From Pseudomonas wayambapalatensis (lineage in GTDB: Bacteria > Pseudomonadota > Gammaproteobacteria > Pseudomonadales > Pseudomonadaceae): a stretch of 64,000 nt of DNA. This document shows positions 48,020-59,500 of this stretch, piece by piece. A program made the position numbers and the translations under genes. The stretch is from NCBI GenBank assembly GCA_014268975.2, contig CP077096.1, forward strand, positions 1,510,501-1,574,500, given 5' to 3'. The notes beneath the pieces are model-generated. The model did no database searches, had not been told where the DNA came from, and saw nothing but the letters and a program-made list of their open reading frames with translations. The stretch's first letter is position 1. The number at the start of each line of letters is the position of its first letter.

Positions 48020-48715
48020 GTGGAAGCAAACGTCGTCGACCATACCTCCATGTGGAGCCTGGTCGCCAATGCCAGTGTGGTGGTTCAACTGGTGATGCTG
48101 ACTCTCGTGGCAGCCTCGGTGACCTCTTGGATCATGATCTTCCAGCGCAGCACCATGCTGCGCGCCGGTCGTCGTGCGCTGGACGCGTTCGAAGAGCGTT
48201 TCTGGTCGGGCATCGACCTGTCCAAACTGTATCGCCAGGCCGGCAGCAACCCTGATCCTGATTCGGGTGTCGAGCAGGTCTTCCGCGCCGGCTTCAAGGA
48301 GTTTTCGCGCCTGCGCCAGCAGCCGGGCGTCGACCCTGATGCGGTCATGGAAGGGGTGGGGCGCGCCATGCGTGTGGCCATCTCCCGCGAGGAAGAGAAA
48401 CTCGAGCAGAGCCTGCCGTTCCTGGCTACCGTCGGTTCCACCAGCCCGTATATCGGTCTGTTCGGTACCGTATGGGGCATCATGAACTCCTTCCGTGGCC
48501 TGGCCAGCGCCCAGCAGGCCACCCTTGCCACCGTGGCGCCCGGCATTGCCGAGGCACTGATCGCCACCGCGATCGGCCTGTTCGCCGCGATCCCGGCAGT
48601 CATCGCCTACAACCGTTTCGCTGCACGCAGCGAAACACTGATCGGTCGCTACTACACGTTCGCCGATGAGTTCCAGGCGATCCTGCACCGCAAAGTACAC
48701 ACCAGCGAAGATTGA
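48020..48715 (+). CDS. tolQ: Tol-Pal protein TolQ
   Basis: TolQ (231 residues) is an inner-membrane proton-channel subunit with three membrane segments (about 20-40, 135-155 and 170-190) and the conserved FLATVGSTSPYIGLFGTVWG region. With TolR it energises TolA for outer-membrane constriction at division. GTG 48020 is used. Confidence 0.95.
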   Translation: MEANVVDHTSMWSLVANASVVVQLVMLTLVAASVTSWIMIFQRSTMLRAGRRALDAFEERFWSGIDLSKLYRQAGSNPDPDSGVEQVFRAGFKEFSRLRQQPGVDPDAVMEGVGRAMRVAISREEEKLEQSLPFLATVGSTSPYIGLFGTVWGIMNSFRGLASAQQATLATVAPGIAEALIATAIGLFAAIPAVIAYNRFAARSETLIGRYYTFADEFQAILHRKVHTSED

Positions 48716-48729
48716 TCAGGTAGACATCC

Positions 48730-49182
48730 ATGGCCCGAGTTCGCCACAAACGCAAGCCGGTCGCCGAGATGAACGTGGTGCCCTACATCGACGTGATGCT
48801 GGTGCTGCTGGTCATCTTCATGGTGACCGCACCCATGCTCAACCAGGGCGTGAAGGTCGACCTGCCCAAGGTTTCCAGCGAAGCCTTGCCGCAGGACAAC
48901 AACGTCCAGATCCTCACCATCTCGATCAAGGCCGACAAAACCTACTACTGGAACCTCGGTAGCGAAGTCGATACCGACAAGCAGATGGACAAGGCGATGA
49001 CCCTGCCGGAAATGACCAGCGCGGTGACCAAGATCATTGCTGCCGGCCGTGACCAGGGCAAACAGACCCAGGTGTTTATCCGGGGTGACAAGGCCGTCGA
49101 CTACGGCGCGGTCATGGGCGCCATGGGCGGGTTGCAGAAAGCCGGTGTCGGTAACGTTGGCCTGATTACCGAGGCGCCCTGA
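48730..49182 (+). CDS. tolR: Tol-Pal protein TolR
   Basis: TolR (150 residues) has one membrane segment (about 18-38) with the key Asp in NVVPYIDVMLVLLVIFMV (Asp near 23) and a periplasmic domain that binds peptidoglycan. Its stop overlaps the start of tolA. Confidence 0.95.
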   Translation: MARVRHKRKPVAEMNVVPYIDVMLVLLVIFMVTAPMLNQGVKVDLPKVSSEALPQDNNVQILTISIKADKTYYWNLGSEVDTDKQMDKAMTLPEMTSAVTKIIAAGRDQGKQTQVFIRGDKAVDYGAVMGAMGGLQKAGVGNVGLITEAP

Positions 49183-50249
49183 TGCAACAGCGAGAGCCAT
49201 CTGCCTCGGAAAGCTACTTCTGGCCCAGCGTCTGGGCCATTGGCCTGCATGTGCTGGTGTTCGGCCTGCTGTTCGTCAGCTTCGCCATGACCCCCGAACT
49301 GCCGCCTTCCAAGCCTATCGTCCAGGCTACGCTCTATCAGCTCAAGTCCAAGAGTCAGGCGACCACCCAGACCAATCAGAAGATTGCCGGGGAAGCCAAG
49401 AAAACGGCTTCACGCCAGACTGAAGTCGAGCAGATGGAGCAGAAGAAGGTCGAGCAGGAAGCTGTGAAGGCCGCGGAACAAAAGAAAGCCGACGCCGCTC
49501 AAAAGGCCGAGGAAGCCCGCGAAGCCGCCGAGGCTAAGAAAGCTGAAGACGCCGCCAAGGCTGCGGAAGCGAAGAAAGCCGCCGAGCAGAAGAAGGCCGA
49601 GGAAGCGAAGAAGCAGCAAGCGGATATCGCCAAGAAAAAGGCCGAGGAAGAGGCCAAGAAGCAGGCTGAGGAAGAAGCCAAGAAAGCGGCCGCCGAGGAG
49701 GCGAAGAAGAAAGCCGCCGAAGACGCCAAGAAAAAAGCAGCCGAGGACGCCAAGAAGAAAGCAGCGGCGGCCGAGGAAGCGAAGAAGAAGGCAGCCGAAG
49801 AGGCGAAGAAGAAAGCCGCTGCGGATGCACAGAAGAAAAAGGCACAGGATGCGGCCCGCAAGGCGGCTGAAGACAAGAAGGCTCAGGCCCTGGCCGAGTT
49901 GCTGTCCGACACCACCGAGCGTCAGCAGGCACTGGCCGATGAGCAAGGCGACCAGGTGGCAGGTGATTTCGACGACCTCATCCGCATGCGTGCGGCCGAA
50001 GGTTGGGCGCGTCCGCCATCCGCGCGCAAGGGCATGACGGTAGTCCTGCAGATCAACATGCTGCCGGACGGCACGATCACCAATGTGAGCGTGGCCAAGT
50101 CCAGTGGCGACGGTCCGTTCGACAGCTCGGCCGTGGCCGCGGTGAAGAACATTGGCCGGTTGACTGAAATGCAGGGCTTGAAGCCGAACGAGTTCAATCC
50201 CTATCGTTCGTTCAAGATGACATTTACACCTGAGGATCTAGCGTTGTGA
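49182..50249 (+). CDS. tolA: Tol-Pal protein TolA
   Basis: TolA (355 residues) links the TolQR motor to Pal. It has an N-terminal membrane anchor (about 14-34), a long Lys/Ala/Glu-rich helical domain (about 65-240) made of near-repeats such as [15 protein letters not shown], and a C-terminal globular domain (about 255-355). The DNA of the helical domain is a low-complexity tract rich in AAGAAAGCC-type units (about 49440-49880). It overlaps tolB by four bases. Confidence 0.95.
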   Translation: MQQREPSASESYFWPSVWAIGLHVLVFGLLFVSFAMTPELPPSKPIVQATLYQLKSKSQATTQTNQKIAGEAKKTASRQTEVEQMEQKKVEQEAVKAAEQKKADAAQKAEEAREAAEAKKAEDAAKAAEAKKAAEQKKAEEAKKQQADIAKKKAEEEAKKQAEEEAKKAAAEEAKKKAAEDAKKKAAEDAKKKAAAAEEAKKKAAEEAKKKAAADAQKKKAQDAARKAAEDKKAQALAELLSDTTERQQALADEQGDQVAGDFDDLIRMRAAEGWARPPSARKGMTVVLQINMLPDGTITNVSVAKSSGDGPFDSSAVAAVKNIGRLTEMQGLKPNEFNPYRSFKMTFTPEDLAL

Positions 50250-51547
50250 TTAAACGTCTGAGAGGACTGCTGGTCATGCTCTGCTGCGTGGCAGGCATGG
50301 CCGTGGCAGAGGAAAAGAACATCCTGGTCACCAGCGGCAGCGACCGGGCCACGCCCATCGCGGTAGTGCCGTTCGGTCTGCAGGGTGGCAGCGTGCTGCC
50401 GGAAGACATGGCCGACATCATCGGCAACGATCTGCGCAACTCCGGCTACTACGCGCCCATCCCGCGGCAGAACATGATCAGCCAGCCGACCCAGGCCAGC
50501 GAAGTCATCTTCCGCGACTGGAAGGCGCTGGGTGCCCAGTACGTGATGGTCGGTAGCATCGTGCCGTCCGGTGGTCGCCTGCAGATCAGCTACGCGCTGT
50601 TCAACGTTGCAACCGAGCAACAGGTGCTGACCGGCAGTGTCGGTGGTGGCGTCGATCAGTTGCGCGACATGGCGCACTACATCGCCGACCAGTCGTTCGA
50701 GAAGCTCACCGGTATCAAGGGTGCGTTCTCCACTCGCATGCTGTACGTGACTGCCGAGCGATTCTCGACCAACAACACCCGCTACACCCTGCAGCGTTCC
50801 GACTATGACGGTGCCCGTGCAGTGACGCTGCTGCAGTCGCGCGAGCCCATCCTGTCGCCGCGTTTTGCACCTGATGGCAAGCGTATCGCCTATGTCTCGT
50901 TCGAGCAGAAGCGTCCACGTATCTTCGTCCAGCACATCGACACCGGTCGCCGCGAGCAGATCACCAACTTCGAAGGCCTCAACGGTGCACCAGCCTGGTC
51001 GCCCGATGGCAATCGCCTGGCGTTCGTGCTGTCCAAGGACGGCAACCCGGACATCTATGTGATGAACATGGGGTCGCGTCAGATCAGCCGTGTCACTGCA
51101 GGTCCTGGTATCAATACCGAGCCGTTCTGGGGCAAGGATGGCAACACGCTGTACTTCACTTCCGACCGTGGTGGCAAGCCACAGATCTACAAGACTTCGG
51201 TAGGTGGCGGTGGCGCCGAGCGTGTGACCTTCGTTGGCAACTACAATGCCAACCCGAAACTGTCGGCGGATGAAAAAACCCTGGTTATGATTCATCGCCA
51301 GGAAGGTTTCACCAACTTCAAGGTGGCTGCTCAGGACTTGCAACGGGGAAGTGTAAAGATTCTTTCTGAAACGAGTCTTGATGAGTCTCCCACTGTTGCG
51401 CCTAACGGCACCATGCTAATCTACGCCACCCGCCAGCAGGGCCGGGGAGTCTTGATGCTCGTGTCGCTTAACGGCCGTGTGAGGCTCCCACTTCCTACCG
51501 CTCAAGGCGAAGTCAGAGAACCGTCCTGGTCCCCCTACCTGAACTGA
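50246..51547 (+). CDS. tolB: Tol-Pal protein TolB
   Basis: TolB (433 residues) is a periplasmic beta-propeller that binds Pal. A signal peptide (1 to about 21, ending AVA) is followed by an N-terminal domain and WD40-like repeats with SPDG/APDG-type blades from about 205. GTG 50246 overlaps the tolA stop. Confidence 0.96.
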   Translation: MIKRLRGLLVMLCCVAGMAVAEEKNILVTSGSDRATPIAVVPFGLQGGSVLPEDMADIIGNDLRNSGYYAPIPRQNMISQPTQASEVIFRDWKALGAQYVMVGSIVPSGGRLQISYALFNVATEQQVLTGSVGGGVDQLRDMAHYIADQSFEKLTGIKGAFSTRMLYVTAERFSTNNTRYTLQRSDYDGARAVTLLQSREPILSPRFAPDGKRIAYVSFEQKRPRIFVQHIDTGRREQITNFEGLNGAPAWSPDGNRLAFVLSKDGNPDIYVMNMGSRQISRVTAGPGINTEPFWGKDGNTLYFTSDRGGKPQIYKTSVGGGGAERVTFVGNYNANPKLSADEKTLVMIHRQEGFTNFKVAAQDLQRGSVKILSETSLDESPTVAPNGTMLIYATRQQGRGVLMLVSLNGRVRLPLPTAQGEVREPSWSPYLN

Positions 51548-51600
51548 TTGCGGCGTAACAATTTTGCTTAACACACTGGGGTTTCATTAGGAGTTTCACG

Positions 51601-52098
51601 ATGGAAATGCTGAAGTTTGGTAAATTCGCTGCGCTGGCTCTGGCCATGGCCGTAGCTGTAGGTTGCTCCTCCAAGGGCGGTGACAACGCTGGCGAAGGCG
51701 CTGTTGACCCGAACGCTGGCTACGGTGCAAACACCGGCGCTGTTGACGGTTCCCTGAGCGAAGAAGCCGCCCTGCGCGCAATCACCACCTTCTACTTCGA
51801 ATACGACAGCTCGGATCTGAAGCCAGAAGCCATGCGCGCCCTGGACGTTCACGCCAAGGACCTGAAAGCCAACGGCAACCGTGTTGTTCTGGAAGGTAAC
51901 ACCGACGAGCGCGGTACCCGCGAGTACAACATGGCTCTGGGCGAGCGTCGTGCCAAGGCCGTTCAGCGCTACCTGGTTCTGCAGGGCGTTTCCCCTGCTC
52001 AGCTGGAACTGGTTTCCTACGGCGAAGAGCGTCCAGTTGCTACCGGCAACGACGAGCAGTCCTGGGCTCAGAACCGCCGCGTAGAACTGCGTAAGTAA
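51601..52098 (+). CDS. pal: Peptidoglycan-associated lipoprotein (OprL)
   Basis: Pal/OprL (165 residues) starts [18 protein letters not shown] with the lipobox AVGC (Cys22) and has an OmpA-like peptidoglycan-binding domain (about 60-165) with [14 protein letters not shown] and [12 protein letters not shown]. It ties the outer membrane to the wall and receives the Tol pull. AGGAG precedes the start. Confidence 0.97.
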   Translation: MEMLKFGKFAALALAMAVAVGCSSKGGDNAGEGAVDPNAGYGANTGAVDGSLSEEAALRAITTFYFEYDSSDLKPEAMRALDVHAKDLKANGNRVVLEGNTDERGTREYNMALGERRAKAVQRYLVLQGVSPAQLELVSYGEERPVATGNDEQSWAQNRRVELRK

Positions 52099-52104
52099 GT
52101 TCTT

Positions 52105-52911
52105 ATGCGTATGTGCCGTCGTGTTGTAACCGTCCTCGCCCTCAGCCTGCCGCTTTCTGCGTGGGCTGCGGTTCCTGTAGTTGATGACAACGGAGGCAGC
52201 TATCCGCCTTCGGGTTATGGCACGAGCGGCGCCTATGCCGGGGCAGGGGCTTCGGCCCCTGCTTCTGCACAGGGTCAGTTGTTCATGCAACTGCAACAGA
52301 TGCAGGACCAGATTTCCCGTCAGCAAGGCATCATCGAAGAGTTGCAGAACGATGTGTCGCGCATGAAGCAGGAAAACCTGGAGCGTTACCAGGATCTGGA
52401 CCGCCGTATCAACAGTGGTGCCGCGCCAGCCGCTACACCCGATAATTCCTCCACCGGTGGCGCATCCGACGCCGCAGGTGCCGCTGCAGGCGCAAGCGCT
52501 GCGCAGCAACCGGCCGCCAGTGGCGAGCCGGCCGATCCGGCGAAAGAAAAGCTGTTCTACGATGCTGCTTTCGATCTGATCAAACAGAAAGACTTCGACA
52601 AGGCCAGCCAGGCCTTCAGTGCCTTCCTGCGCAAGTACCCCAACAGCCAGTACGCCGGCAACGCGCAGTACTGGCTGGGTGAGGTCAACCTCGCTAAAGG
52701 CGACCTGCAAGGTGCCGGTCAGGCCTTCGCCAAGGTCAGCCAGTTGTACCCCAAGCACAGCAAGGTGCCTGACTCGTTGTACAAGTTGGCCGATGTCGAA
52801 CGTCGCATGGGCCACACCGACAAGGTCAAGGGTATCCTGCAGCAGGTCATCACCCAGTACCCCGGCACCTCTGCCGCGCAACTAGCCCAGCGAGACCTGC
52901 AGAAGCTCTAA
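52105..52911 (+). CDS. cpoB: Cell division coordinator CpoB
   Basis: CpoB (268 residues, also called YbgF) has a signal peptide (1 to about 18), an N-terminal trimerising coiled coil (about 55-95), an alanine/serine-rich linker and C-terminal TPR repeats (about 145-265). It couples Tol-Pal action with septal peptidoglycan synthesis. It starts six bases after pal. Confidence 0.93.
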   Translation: MRMCRRVVTVLALSLPLSAWAAVPVVDDNGGSYPPSGYGTSGAYAGAGASAPASAQGQLFMQLQQMQDQISRQQGIIEELQNDVSRMKQENLERYQDLDRRINSGAAPAATPDNSSTGGASDAAGAAAGASAAQQPAASGEPADPAKEKLFYDAAFDLIKQKDFDKASQAFSAFLRKYPNSQYAGNAQYWLGEVNLAKGDLQGAGQAFAKVSQLYPKHSKVPDSLYKLADVERRMGHTDKVKGILQQVITQYPGTSAAQLAQRDLQKL

Positions 52912-52929
52912 ACTGCATCGCTTGAAAGA

Positions 52930-52955
52930 AACCCGCGCCTGGCGCGGGTTTTTTC
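52930..52955 (+). terminator. tol-pal operon terminator
   Basis: A 9-bp perfect stem AACCCGCGC/GCGCGGGTT with a CTG loop is followed by T's, 18 bases after the cpoB stop. Confidence 0.9.
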
Positions 52956-53071
52956 GTTAGAATCTCTGCCCTTTTTTCGTAAACACGCTGCTGCGGATAA
53001 CGCTATGTCGAGTCTGCAGCAGTGCCTGACGGAGGCGGTCAGCCTGTATAGCTGTCACGCCCGTGGCGACC

Positions 53072-53719
53072 ATGCAAGACACATTACGTATCACCGAAGT
53101 CTTTTACTCGTTACAGGGTGAAACGCGAACGGCTGGCTTGCCCACCGTGTTCGTGCGCCTGACCGGTTGCCCCCTGCGCTGCCAGTACTGCGACAGTGCC
53201 TACGCGTTCAGTGGCGGCACACTGCGTACCCTCGACGACATTCTCGAGCAGGTTGCAGGTTTTCGCCCGCGCTATGTCTGCGTCACTGGCGGCGAACCGT
53301 TGGCCCAGCCCAACGTATTGCCTTTGCTTGAGCGCCTGTGCGATGCGGGCTATGAGGTTTCGCTGGAGACCAGCGGCGCGCTCGACATCTCGCGGGTGGA
53401 CACGCGGGTCAGTCGCGTGGTCGACCTCAAGACCCCAGGTTCGGAAGAGGTTCACCGTAACCGCTACGAGAACATCGAACACCTGACGAGCAATGATCAG
53501 GTCAAGTTCGTCATCTGCTCCCGTGAGGACTACGACTGGGCAGTGTCCAAGCTGATCCAGTACAACCTCGAAGAACGGGCAGGTGAAGTCCTGTTCTCGC
53601 CCAGCCACCATCAGGTGAGCGCCAGCGACCTGGCCGACTGGATCGTCGCCGACAACCTGCCCGTGCGCTTCCAACTGCAACTGCACAAGTTGCTGTGGAA
53701 CGACGAACCGGGCCGCTGA
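53072..53719 (+). CDS. queE: 7-carboxy-7-deazaguanine synthase
   Basis: QueE (215 residues) is a radical SAM enzyme that makes the 7-deazaguanine core of queuosine. The cluster motif CPLRCQYC holds Cys33, Cys37 and Cys40. ATG 53072 fits the family start [17 protein letters not shown]; a GTG at 53063 would add three residues. Upstream, a 7-bp stem CTGCTGC/GCAGCAG (52988-53022) with a long loop is present; no preQ1 riboswitch is visible. Confidence 0.95.
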   Translation: MQDTLRITEVFYSLQGETRTAGLPTVFVRLTGCPLRCQYCDSAYAFSGGTLRTLDDILEQVAGFRPRYVCVTGGEPLAQPNVLPLLERLCDAGYEVSLETSGALDISRVDTRVSRVVDLKTPGSEEVHRNRYENIEHLTSNDQVKFVICSREDYDWAVSKLIQYNLEERAGEVLFSPSHHQVSASDLADWIVADNLPVRFQLQLHKLLWNDEPGR

Positions 53720-53736
53720 TCAAGAGAGTGAATGAC

Positions 53737-54411
53737 ATGACTGAAAAACGTGCGGTAATCCTGCTGTCTGGCGGTCTGGACTCGGCCACTGTGGTCGCCA
53801 TGGCCAAGGCCGAGGGCTACAGTTGCTACACCATGAGCTTCGATTACGGCCAGCGCCATCGCGCTGAGCTCAACGCAGCTGCGCGGGTGGCTCGCGATCT
53901 GGGCGTGGTCGAGCACAAGGTCATTGGCTTGAACCTCGATGGTATTGGCGGTTCGGCTCTGACCGACAGCAGTATCGATGTGCCTGAAGCACCTACCGAG
54001 GGTATTCCGGTCACCTACGTACCGGCGCGCAATACCGTATTCCTGTCGTTGGCGCTGGGCTGGGCAGAAGTGCTGCAAGCTCGTGACATCTTCATTGGCG
54101 TCAACGCTGTTGATTATTCGGGTTACCCCGATTGCCGCCCGGAGTTCGTCGAGGCCTTCGAGCGCATGGCCAACCTGGCTACCAAGGCGGGGGTGGAAGG
54201 TCAGGGGTTCCGCATCCAGGCGCCACTGCAGAACCTGAGCAAGGCGCAAATCGTCGAGGCCGGTATTGCCCGTGGGGTGGACTACAGCCTCACAGTATCC
54301 TGTTACCAGGCCGACGACGATGGCCGTGCCTGCGGCAAGTGCGATAGCTGCCGCCTGCGTGCTGAAGGCTTCAAGGCTGCCGGGATCGCTGATCCAACAC
54401 GTTATTTTTGA
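53737..54411 (+). CDS. queC: 7-cyano-7-deazaguanine synthase
   Basis: QueC (224 residues) turns the QueE product into preQ0 with ATP and ammonia. The ATP loop SGGLDS is at 11-16, and a C-terminal zinc site with CGKCDSC is present. It follows queE after 17 bases in the queuosine path that acts on tRNA with GUN anticodons. Confidence 0.96.
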   Translation: MTEKRAVILLSGGLDSATVVAMAKAEGYSCYTMSFDYGQRHRAELNAAARVARDLGVVEHKVIGLNLDGIGGSALTDSSIDVPEAPTEGIPVTYVPARNTVFLSLALGWAEVLQARDIFIGVNAVDYSGYPDCRPEFVEAFERMANLATKAGVEGQGFRIQAPLQNLSKAQIVEAGIARGVDYSLTVSCYQADDDGRACGKCDSCRLRAEGFKAAGIADPTRYF

Positions 54412-54471
54412 AAATAATGCGATGGGGTGTTGATTTTCTCTGAGAAATCAGTAGTATACGCGCCATCCAAC

Positions 54472-54547
54472 GGGTCGTTAGCTCAGTTGGTAGAGCAGTT
54501 GGCTTTTAACCAATTGGTCGTAGGTTCGAATCCTACACGACCCACCA
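54472..54547 (+). tRNA. tRNA-Lys (TTT)
   Basis: A 76-base tRNA with acceptor stem GGGTCGT/ACGACCC, anticodon TTT in GGCTTTTAACC and an encoded CCA end. A promoter with TTGATT (54430-54435) and TAGTAT (54452-54457) precedes it. It marks the switch from GC-rich core to AT-richer accessory DNA. Confidence 0.97.
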
Positions 54548-55092
54548 TATTCAGAGAAATACACGATGTACTAGGAAAGCGTGCTTAGCAGTCACTTTCT
54601 GTCATCCATATGAAGTGATGCTTCAGCGTGACTTTATATGAAATAGCCTGCCGCTTTCGGTGGGCTTTTTTGTTTATGGGTCAAAAAGTCAAAGGCATAG
54701 TGCATACTTGACCCGTCACAACTCAAATGACTGCCGATAGACCGTTGGGGCTTCGGGCTCTCCTTTCTTCATCGCATGCAGCGCTTCTTCACGTTGTCGA
54801 AGAGCGCTTTCATGGCAACGAGTTTCCAAGCTGTGCGCGACACATAAAATTGTACAGGTTGCAACGTCTGATATTGAAGCAGCATGCGTGGGCGTTTAGG
54901 TCGACGTCCTCAATAAAAACACTCGATTAGTGAATTCGGCCAGTGCATCGGATAGGTTGCATTCATTGGGCGCGATAGTGTTTTCACGTATCGATAGTAC
55001 AGGCGATCAGTGGCTCTTTGTATTCTGAAATTAATAGTTATATCGCTCGTTTTCTATAATTTTCATGGCGGTTTTTTCGTGGCGCCAAACGG
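54548..55092. other. AT-rich intergenic region after tRNA-Lys
   Basis: About 545 bases hold no convincing gene. A terminator-like hairpin with T run lies at 54645-54671. Short frames exist on both strands (for example a minus-strand frame ending at 54716 without a start codon) and may be gene remnants. I see no clear integrase, IS end or repeated tRNA 3' end. Confidence 0.5.
54645..54671 (+). terminator. Terminator after tRNA-Lys
   Basis: A 9-bp stem with two wobble pairs (54645-54653 with 54658-54666) and a CTTT loop is followed by T's. Confidence 0.7.
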
Positions 55093-56034
55093 TTATCGCG
55101 CTTTTCGGCCGGCATACTTACTGTGTAGGTCTTTTAGATTCATGGCGTCACGTTTAGGGTTTGTATTAAATGTTCGCAAGTATTCTCGACTGAACTGTGA
55201 AGGGCTTTCATAACCTACTTCATAAGCTGCCTCCGCCACACTTTTGGACTCAGATACCATTAGGCGTCGCGCCTCCAAAAGGCGTAAATTTTTCTGGTAC
55301 TGTAGAGAAGTCGTCGATGTCGCAGCTTTGAAGTTTTTGCGAAAAGAAGAGGGGCTCATCTTTGCCACTTCGGCCAACTGTTTAATTGAAAGCTTTTTAT
55401 TAAAGTTTTTTCTCAAAAACTCGATGGCTTTTGTGAGGCGCTGCATTTGGCTGTCTGGTATAGCGAGCTTACAGAACTCACTAGCGTAGGCTCCGTCTAG
55501 GAACCAGCAATATAACTCTTTCATCAGTGAAGGATAAAGAATCGGAAGTGAACTGGGGCGATCCAATAAATTTATCAGGCGCAGCAAACAATCTAAAAAC
55601 ATATCATCAAGCTTGACAACGAATGCACACGATTCGACGGGGTCACAAGAAGAAGATACTGCATCGAATTTCGCCACGACTTCGGCAACGTCGTCTTTAT
55701 CAATATCCAGGGTTATGCCGATGAATGGCAAGCTCGGTGTCGCTTCGGCAATTCGTCCGCTAGCGGGTAACTCCATACTGACGACCAGGCACTCCAGCGC
55801 ATGATAGTCGAGCATGTTTTCTCCAAAGAGAATCTGTTTAGAGCCTTGTAGCACCACACAAAGTTGGGGTCGATAAACTTGGCTTACCGGCATAACTTTT
55901 GCAAAAGTGCGGTGGAGGTTAAAGCCATCAATGCGTGTTGGGAAAATACCTTCGCCGCTGCCCTGGCTGTCGATGTAATTATTGACTTTCGAAAGCAAAA
56001 GGTCGATTTTTTTTTCATCTATAAGACCTACCAT
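55093..56034 (-). CDS. AraC-family regulator
   Basis: The 313-residue protein has an AraC_N-type ligand or dimer domain (about 15-190) and a C-terminal AraC double helix-turn-helix (about 205-300) with LSIKQLAEVAKMSPSSFRKNF and SVAEAAYEVGYESPSQFSREY. ATG 56034 follows GGAGGGG; a GTG one codon earlier is possible. It is divergent from the adhesin gene and may control it, which is inference. Codon use is AT-richer than in the core genes. Confidence 0.9.
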   Translation of the reverse strand: MVGLIDEKKIDLLLSKVNNYIDSQGSGEGIFPTRIDGFNLHRTFAKVMPVSQVYRPQLCVVLQGSKQILFGENMLDYHALECLVVSMELPASGRIAEATPSLPFIGITLDIDKDDVAEVVAKFDAVSSSCDPVESCAFVVKLDDMFLDCLLRLINLLDRPSSLPILYPSLMKELYCWFLDGAYASEFCKLAIPDSQMQRLTKAIEFLRKNFNKKLSIKQLAEVAKMSPSSFRKNFKAATSTTSLQYQKNLRLLEARRLMVSESKSVAEAAYEVGYESPSQFSREYLRTFNTNPKRDAMNLKDLHSKYAGRKAR

Positions 56035-56505
56035 CACACGCCCCTCCGAAATCCAAACCTGTCAGCCAAGCCTGCCAACTCTCAAATTTGATACCAGTGC
56101 ATCAGCTCGATAGGGCAGCACACCAGTCTATCTTGGCGCCACGGCCTTCAAAACACTGCTCGCTTAACTGCCTTCGATTTCCTCCAAGCCTACTAGCCCA
56201 TGAGCTCAAAGCGCTTAGCACTGTTGGCCGCTACAGAGGAACTGTACCAAGGTACCGACCTCTTGATGAAGGTCATAATAGGCAAATTTTTTATCAGCTC
56301 TGGAAAAAAAATATTTAGAACAGGGTGCAGAATGCTGCTGTACAAACCCTACCTTATTGTTGCGTAAGTGGCAAACTTGTCTCCGAGTTCAGTCTGGCGG
56401 CTGAGTGGTGGATTATTGCTGTGGCTGGAAGGTGAGCAAGGGTTTAATTCAGGTGCATCTAAAGTCTTAAGAATTTCCGCCCCGTTGTCCAAGTCTGGAG
56501 GGACC
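56035..56505. other. Regulatory region between AraC gene and adhesin
   Basis: About 471 bases between divergent genes hold no convincing gene. The segment 56220-56260 has the near-repeat GTACCAAGGTACC around a short centre, and 56280-56310 is A-rich. These are candidate sites for the AraC regulator and an adhesin promoter. GGAGGG lies before the adhesin ATG at 56506. Confidence 0.45.
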
Positions 56506-59500
56506 ATGAATCATATTTTTCGAGTCGTGTGGAGTACTGCATTGGGGCGACTTGTTGTTACGTCCGAGCATGCCGTGTCGCGGCGCTCTACAAGCAAATG
56601 TAGGGTGGCAGCAGTGGGTATCTATCTTCCTTTATTATGTGGCATGCCGGACTCCTCATCTGCGTATGAAGCAGGCGGGGGGGACGACTGTAATGGATCA
56701 CCTACGAGGATCGCTATCGGTAGTAGTGCTACGGGTTGTAATGATAATGCCATTGCTATCGGTAGTGGCTCCGGCGCTTCGGGTGGTTCTGCCATCAGTC
56801 TAGGTGTCAACACGCGATCAACGGGATCTTTTTCATTGGCCATCGGTTCTGGTACACAAGCCACAGCTGATAACGCTTTTGCATTCGGGTCTGGATCGAT
56901 GGCATCCGCCGCTAATACGGTTGCGATAGGACGTCTGGCAAGTGCTTCAGTGAGGGGGGGGAGTGCGCTTGGCGATAGAGCCAATGCCTCCGGTGTCATG
57001 GCTCTGTCTCTCGGTTCTTATTCTCAAGCGACTGCAGATCGCTCAATTGGATTGGGCTATAGCTCAAACGCGAGTGGCCCCGACTCATTCGCCGCGGGAA
57101 ACAATGCGGCAGCCTCAGGCAGCCAATCGATAGCTTTGGGAGCAAACTCGGCAGCCACGTTCAATGGCGATATTGCCTTAGGTGATGGCGCCATGGCGTC
57201 GGGCTCCGACAACTACTCAGCTATCTCTATAGGGCGAGCATCGAGCGCGGTAGGGATGGATGCCATCGCTTACGGAAACTCTGCTAATGCTTCGGCAGAC
57301 TATGCCATGGCAGTTGGAAACCTCTCAGCGGCAAGTGGTGAAGCCTCGTCTGCCTTCGGCACAGGCTCGAACGCCAGTGGAAGTTATTCCCTGGCGGCTG
57401 GCAGCAATTCGGAAGCAACTAGCCATTTGTCGACTGCTGTAGGTAATAATGCTCTGGTCATTGGGGAAGGCTCTTCGGCTTTTGGCCATGGTGCAACCGT
57501 CGGTATGCGAGACGGCGATGGCAATGACACTGCAGCTGATTTCGCGTTGGCCGTAGGCAGTAATGCGAGCGCCACTGCAACTGATGCGTCGGCAGTTGGA
57601 AACAACGCGACGGCTAGTGGAGAGGGATCTTCAGCATTCGGCTCTGAATCGCTGGCAAGTCAGCTATCGACGACCGCTATGGGTAGTGGTGCTCGTGCGC
57701 GCGCTGTGGGCAGCTCTGCGTTTGGTTCAGGCGCAGTAGCCGATGGTGAGAATTCCCTTGCCATAGGTGGCTCATCCTCATCTCAAGGCGCCAGGTCCAT
57801 AGCTGTAGGCTATGGCTCTATCGCGACAGCTGCTGACGCGATTTCACTGGGTTATTTTTCCATCGTTGCGGGCCAGGGCTCTTTGAGTATTGGCACCGGT
57901 AACCAAGTTATCGGGGAGCGTTCAGGTGCAATCGGTGACCCCAGCTATGTAACGGGTAATGGGACCTATACGCTAGGTAATGATAACGGCAGTCCCAGCG
58001 CGGCCATCGCCGCCGATGATGCCGGTATTTTCGGTAATGGAAACTTTCTCGGCGATAACGCTACGGGTAGCCGCATCATCGGCAACAGTAATGGCACCGA
58101 AGATACCCCCATCAATGTCGCCGACGCTTTCATACTGGGGAACAATGCTTCAGTCACGGTGGCGAACAGCGTAGTACTAGGTTCGAACTCCATCGCCAAC
58201 GGCAACACCCTCGGGGATTCACCCTTCCAGCCGCTGGATGCCGCTGGTAATACCATCGAGGTCGCAGGAACGGCACCGGTGGGGGAGGTTTCAGTCGGTG
58301 CAGCCGACAGTGAGCGGCGTATCACCAACGTTGCGGCAGGGTCGGCAGATACTGATGCCGTCAACGTTTCTCAGCTCTCCGCCGTCAACGAGAAAGCGGA
58401 TTACGCGAGTCAAGGCTTTAATCTCGGTGTGAACGGGAGCAGCACAAGTAATGTTGCACCAGGTGAGGCTGTACGTTTTCTCGACGGCGCCAATATCGAA
58501 CTTACTCAAGACGGCGCCAATATCACTATCGCGACCGCCCCAGACATCTCCATCGATAGTCTGTCGATCAATGGTGGTGGACCTTCTATCGACGCCAGCG
58601 GTATCGATATGGGCGGCAACACCATAACCGCGTTGGGTGACGGTGCCGTCAATGCGGATAGCACCGATGCCATCAACGGAAGCCAGCTATTCGGACAGGC
58701 CAGCAACCTAGGCAACATCATCGGTGGCAACACGACGATCAATCCGGACTCGGGCGAGATCTCCACGTCGAACCTGGGTGGAACTGGCGAAGACACTATC
58801 AATGGTGCGATTGGCGCTATCAATACCGCTGCCAACGCCGGCTGGAACTTGAGCGATGCTGAGGGTAACACCGCCAACATCGGTCCGAATGGCGGCGTGA
58901 CTTTCTCCGGCGACGATAATCTTGAGGTGACGCAAACTGGCGAGGACGATAGGGGTCAGGTCGCCATCCGACTCAATCGCAATCTTGACCTCAACAGCGT
59001 CACGACCGGCAATAGCCGACTGGATGATGCCGGCTTGGAGGTAACCGCTATTAGTGACAGTGGCGATGTCACTAGCACAACGGTAGTCACCAGCGCTGGC
59101 GTCAATGTGAGCGGTGGCGAGGGTCGCGGTGGGAGCGCATTGACTCAAACTGGCCTGACCGTAGCGTCTGTGGAAGTCGATGGGGAGGGCAATCCGCTCA
59201 GCGCGGTAACCGTTGCTGCCGATGGCATTGATATGGGAGGAAGCACCATTACCGCATTGCGGGATGGGGCAGTCAATGCAAACAGCACCGAGGCCATCAA
59301 TGGAAGCCAGCTATTCCGCCACGCCGCCAATGTCGGGGACATCATTGGTGGCAATACGACCATCGATCCGAACACGGGTGAAATTATCACTTCTAACTTG
59401 GGGGGCACGGGTGAAGACACCATCGATGCCGCATTGGCCAAGACTAGTAATGCGGCGAATGCAGGTTGGAACGTTACAGATGACTATGGTAACGCCGCTA

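Noticed and set aside
49440..49880. Low-complexity AAGAAAGCC-type repeats as a possible tandem repeat locus
   Set aside because: They encode the Lys/Ala/Glu helix of TolA, which is normal for this gene.
52956..53071. preQ1 riboswitch upstream of queE
   Set aside because: The short pseudoknot pattern with a C-rich loop and an A-rich tail is absent; only a loose 7-bp stem is seen.
54472..54547. tRNA-Lys 3' end as an att site with a second copy in the window
   Set aside because: No repeat of the tRNA 3' end was found to the right within the window.
54727..54930. 67-codon plus-strand frame after tRNA-Lys
   Set aside because: No ribosome site, no family resemblance, and it lies in degenerate AT-rich DNA.
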